From: Accumulibacter sp. | GTDB taxonomy: Bacteria > Pseudomonadota > Gammaproteobacteria > Burkholderiales > Rhodocyclaceae | NCBI GenBank assembly: GCA_031276375.1 | Contig: JAISNE010000059.1 | Span: 1 to 6,505 of the forward strand | Length of the DNA: 6,505 bases | Reading direction: 5' to 3' | Shown here: positions 6,089 to 6,505 of the stretch, piece after piece | Numbering within the stretch: position 1 is the stretch's first letter | Layout: every line of letters begins with the position of its first letter | The notes under the pieces: model-generated | Told to the model about the DNA's origin: nothing | What the model saw: only the letters and a program-made list of their open reading frames with translations | Databases searched by the model: none | Program-made: the position numbers and the translations under genes

Positions 6089-6505
6089 CTAGATGGCGCT
6101 CGGCGTTCTCCGCGTCCATGGACGAACGCGCCACTTCAGGGTTTCGAGCGCCACCCGGCGCTCGGATTTGTCGGCGTCCTCGGCAAGAACGGCGAGACTG
6201 TCGGCGGGCGTTTGCGGCCTGTCCGCGACGACCCGGCGGACCCGCGCGTTCTCGTCCTCGGCAAGGAAGGCGAGCATGCCGGCGGACGTTCGCGGCTGCC
6301 CGGCAAGGTATTCACGTATGGAAGGACTCTCGTCCATGGCGAGCCGCATGAGCGTCTCGAACGGCGTTTCCGGATTCTTGGCGACCGCGCGGCGCACCTG
6401 CGTATCCTCGTCCCCGGCAAGGCGCGAAAGCCATTCGGACGGAATGCCGGGGTTCGACGCCAGCAAGGCGCGGACGGATGCGTCCCGGCTTTCAACGAAG
6501 CGCGC
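6089..6505 (-). CDS. Leucine-rich repeat variant (LRV) protein, C-terminal part (5' end outside window)
   Basis: The minus-strand frame is open to the window edge, giving 138 residues that end at TAG (6089-6091). It is built of 26-residue repeats with the pattern VRxxVAxNPxTPxxxLxxLAxDEDxx: units at 6398-6475, 6320-6397, 6242-6319 and 6164-6241, then a degenerate last unit (ERRVALETLKWRV) and a basic tail (RPWTRRTPSAI). This matches the LRV family, helical repeats first described in an Azotobacter nif-region protein, which form a curved solenoid, presumably for binding partners. The repeat spacing is exactly 78 bp and visible in the DNA, with GTCCTCGGCAAG recurring at 6176 and 6254. A TTG at 6464-6466 could serve as a start, but the repeat pattern continues upstream of it, so the gene begins outside the window. 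The partner and exact role cannot be told, and no link to motility is visible. Confidence 0.82.
   Translation of the reverse strand, partial: ARFVESRDASVRALLASNPGIPSEWLSRLAGDEDTQVRRAVAKNPETPFETLMRLAMDESPSIREYLAGQPRTSAGMLAFLAEDENARVRRVVADRPQTPADSLAVLAEDADKSERRVALETLKWRVRPWTRRTPSAI

Noticed and set aside
6118..6351. + strand open frame opposite the LRV gene
   Set aside because: The minus strand shows a clear 26-residue protein repeat in this stretch. The + strand product is Arg/Pro-rich without family features, and it is not MotB.
6464..6466. TTG as start codon of the LRV gene
   Set aside because: The repeat pattern (SRDASVRALLASNP) runs across it without a break towards the window edge, so the gene is truncated by the window rather than starting here.

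Overview
The window is a stretch of a GC-rich proteobacterial chromosome. It carries the end of a flagellar export and polar-placement operon, followed by a repeat-bearing non-coding gap and the tail of an unrelated gene on the opposite strand. Protein content and gene order (flhA-flhF-flhG-fliA-motA/motC-type stator) point to a polarly flagellated betaproteobacterium, possibly near Rhodocyclales or Nitrosomonadales. That assignment rests on remembered protein likeness, not on a database search.

Positions 1-5745 hold five same-strand genes packed head to tail. They are flhA (5' end cut by the window edge), flhF (4-nt ATGA overlap), flhG (8-nt overlap), fliA (12-nt gap) and a MotA-family stator gene of the MotC/PomA size class (8-nt overlap). 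They act in one process. FlhA is the export gate of the flagellar type III apparatus. FlhF (SRP-type GTPase) and FlhG (MinD-like partner) set flagellar position and number. FliA (sigma-28) switches on late flagellar genes. The stator protein powers rotation. No clear internal promoter was found, so the order suggests one polycistronic, translationally coupled unit.

Positions 5746-6088 (343 nt) contain no credible gene. They hold two separate palindromic elements. The first is a 76-bp hairpin (5814-5889) whose left arm fits the neisserial dRS3 pattern ATTCCC-N8-GGGAAT. The second is a 100-bp, AT-richer element (5945-6044) with perfect 12-bp terminal inverted repeats and matching inner arms, which looks MITE-like. 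The motB-type partner normally next to motA/motC is absent, so this gap may mark a rearrangement point.

Positions 6089-6505 on the minus strand encode the C-terminal part of a leucine-rich-repeat-variant (LRV) protein. It has a strict 26-residue (78-bp) period and runs off the right edge of the window. It converges on the flagellar operon and has no evident functional link to it.

The most notable points are the altered nucleotide-binding signature of FlhG (no signature lysine, altered switch I), the orphan stator gene, and the two palindromic elements. I see no clearly new multi-gene system here.
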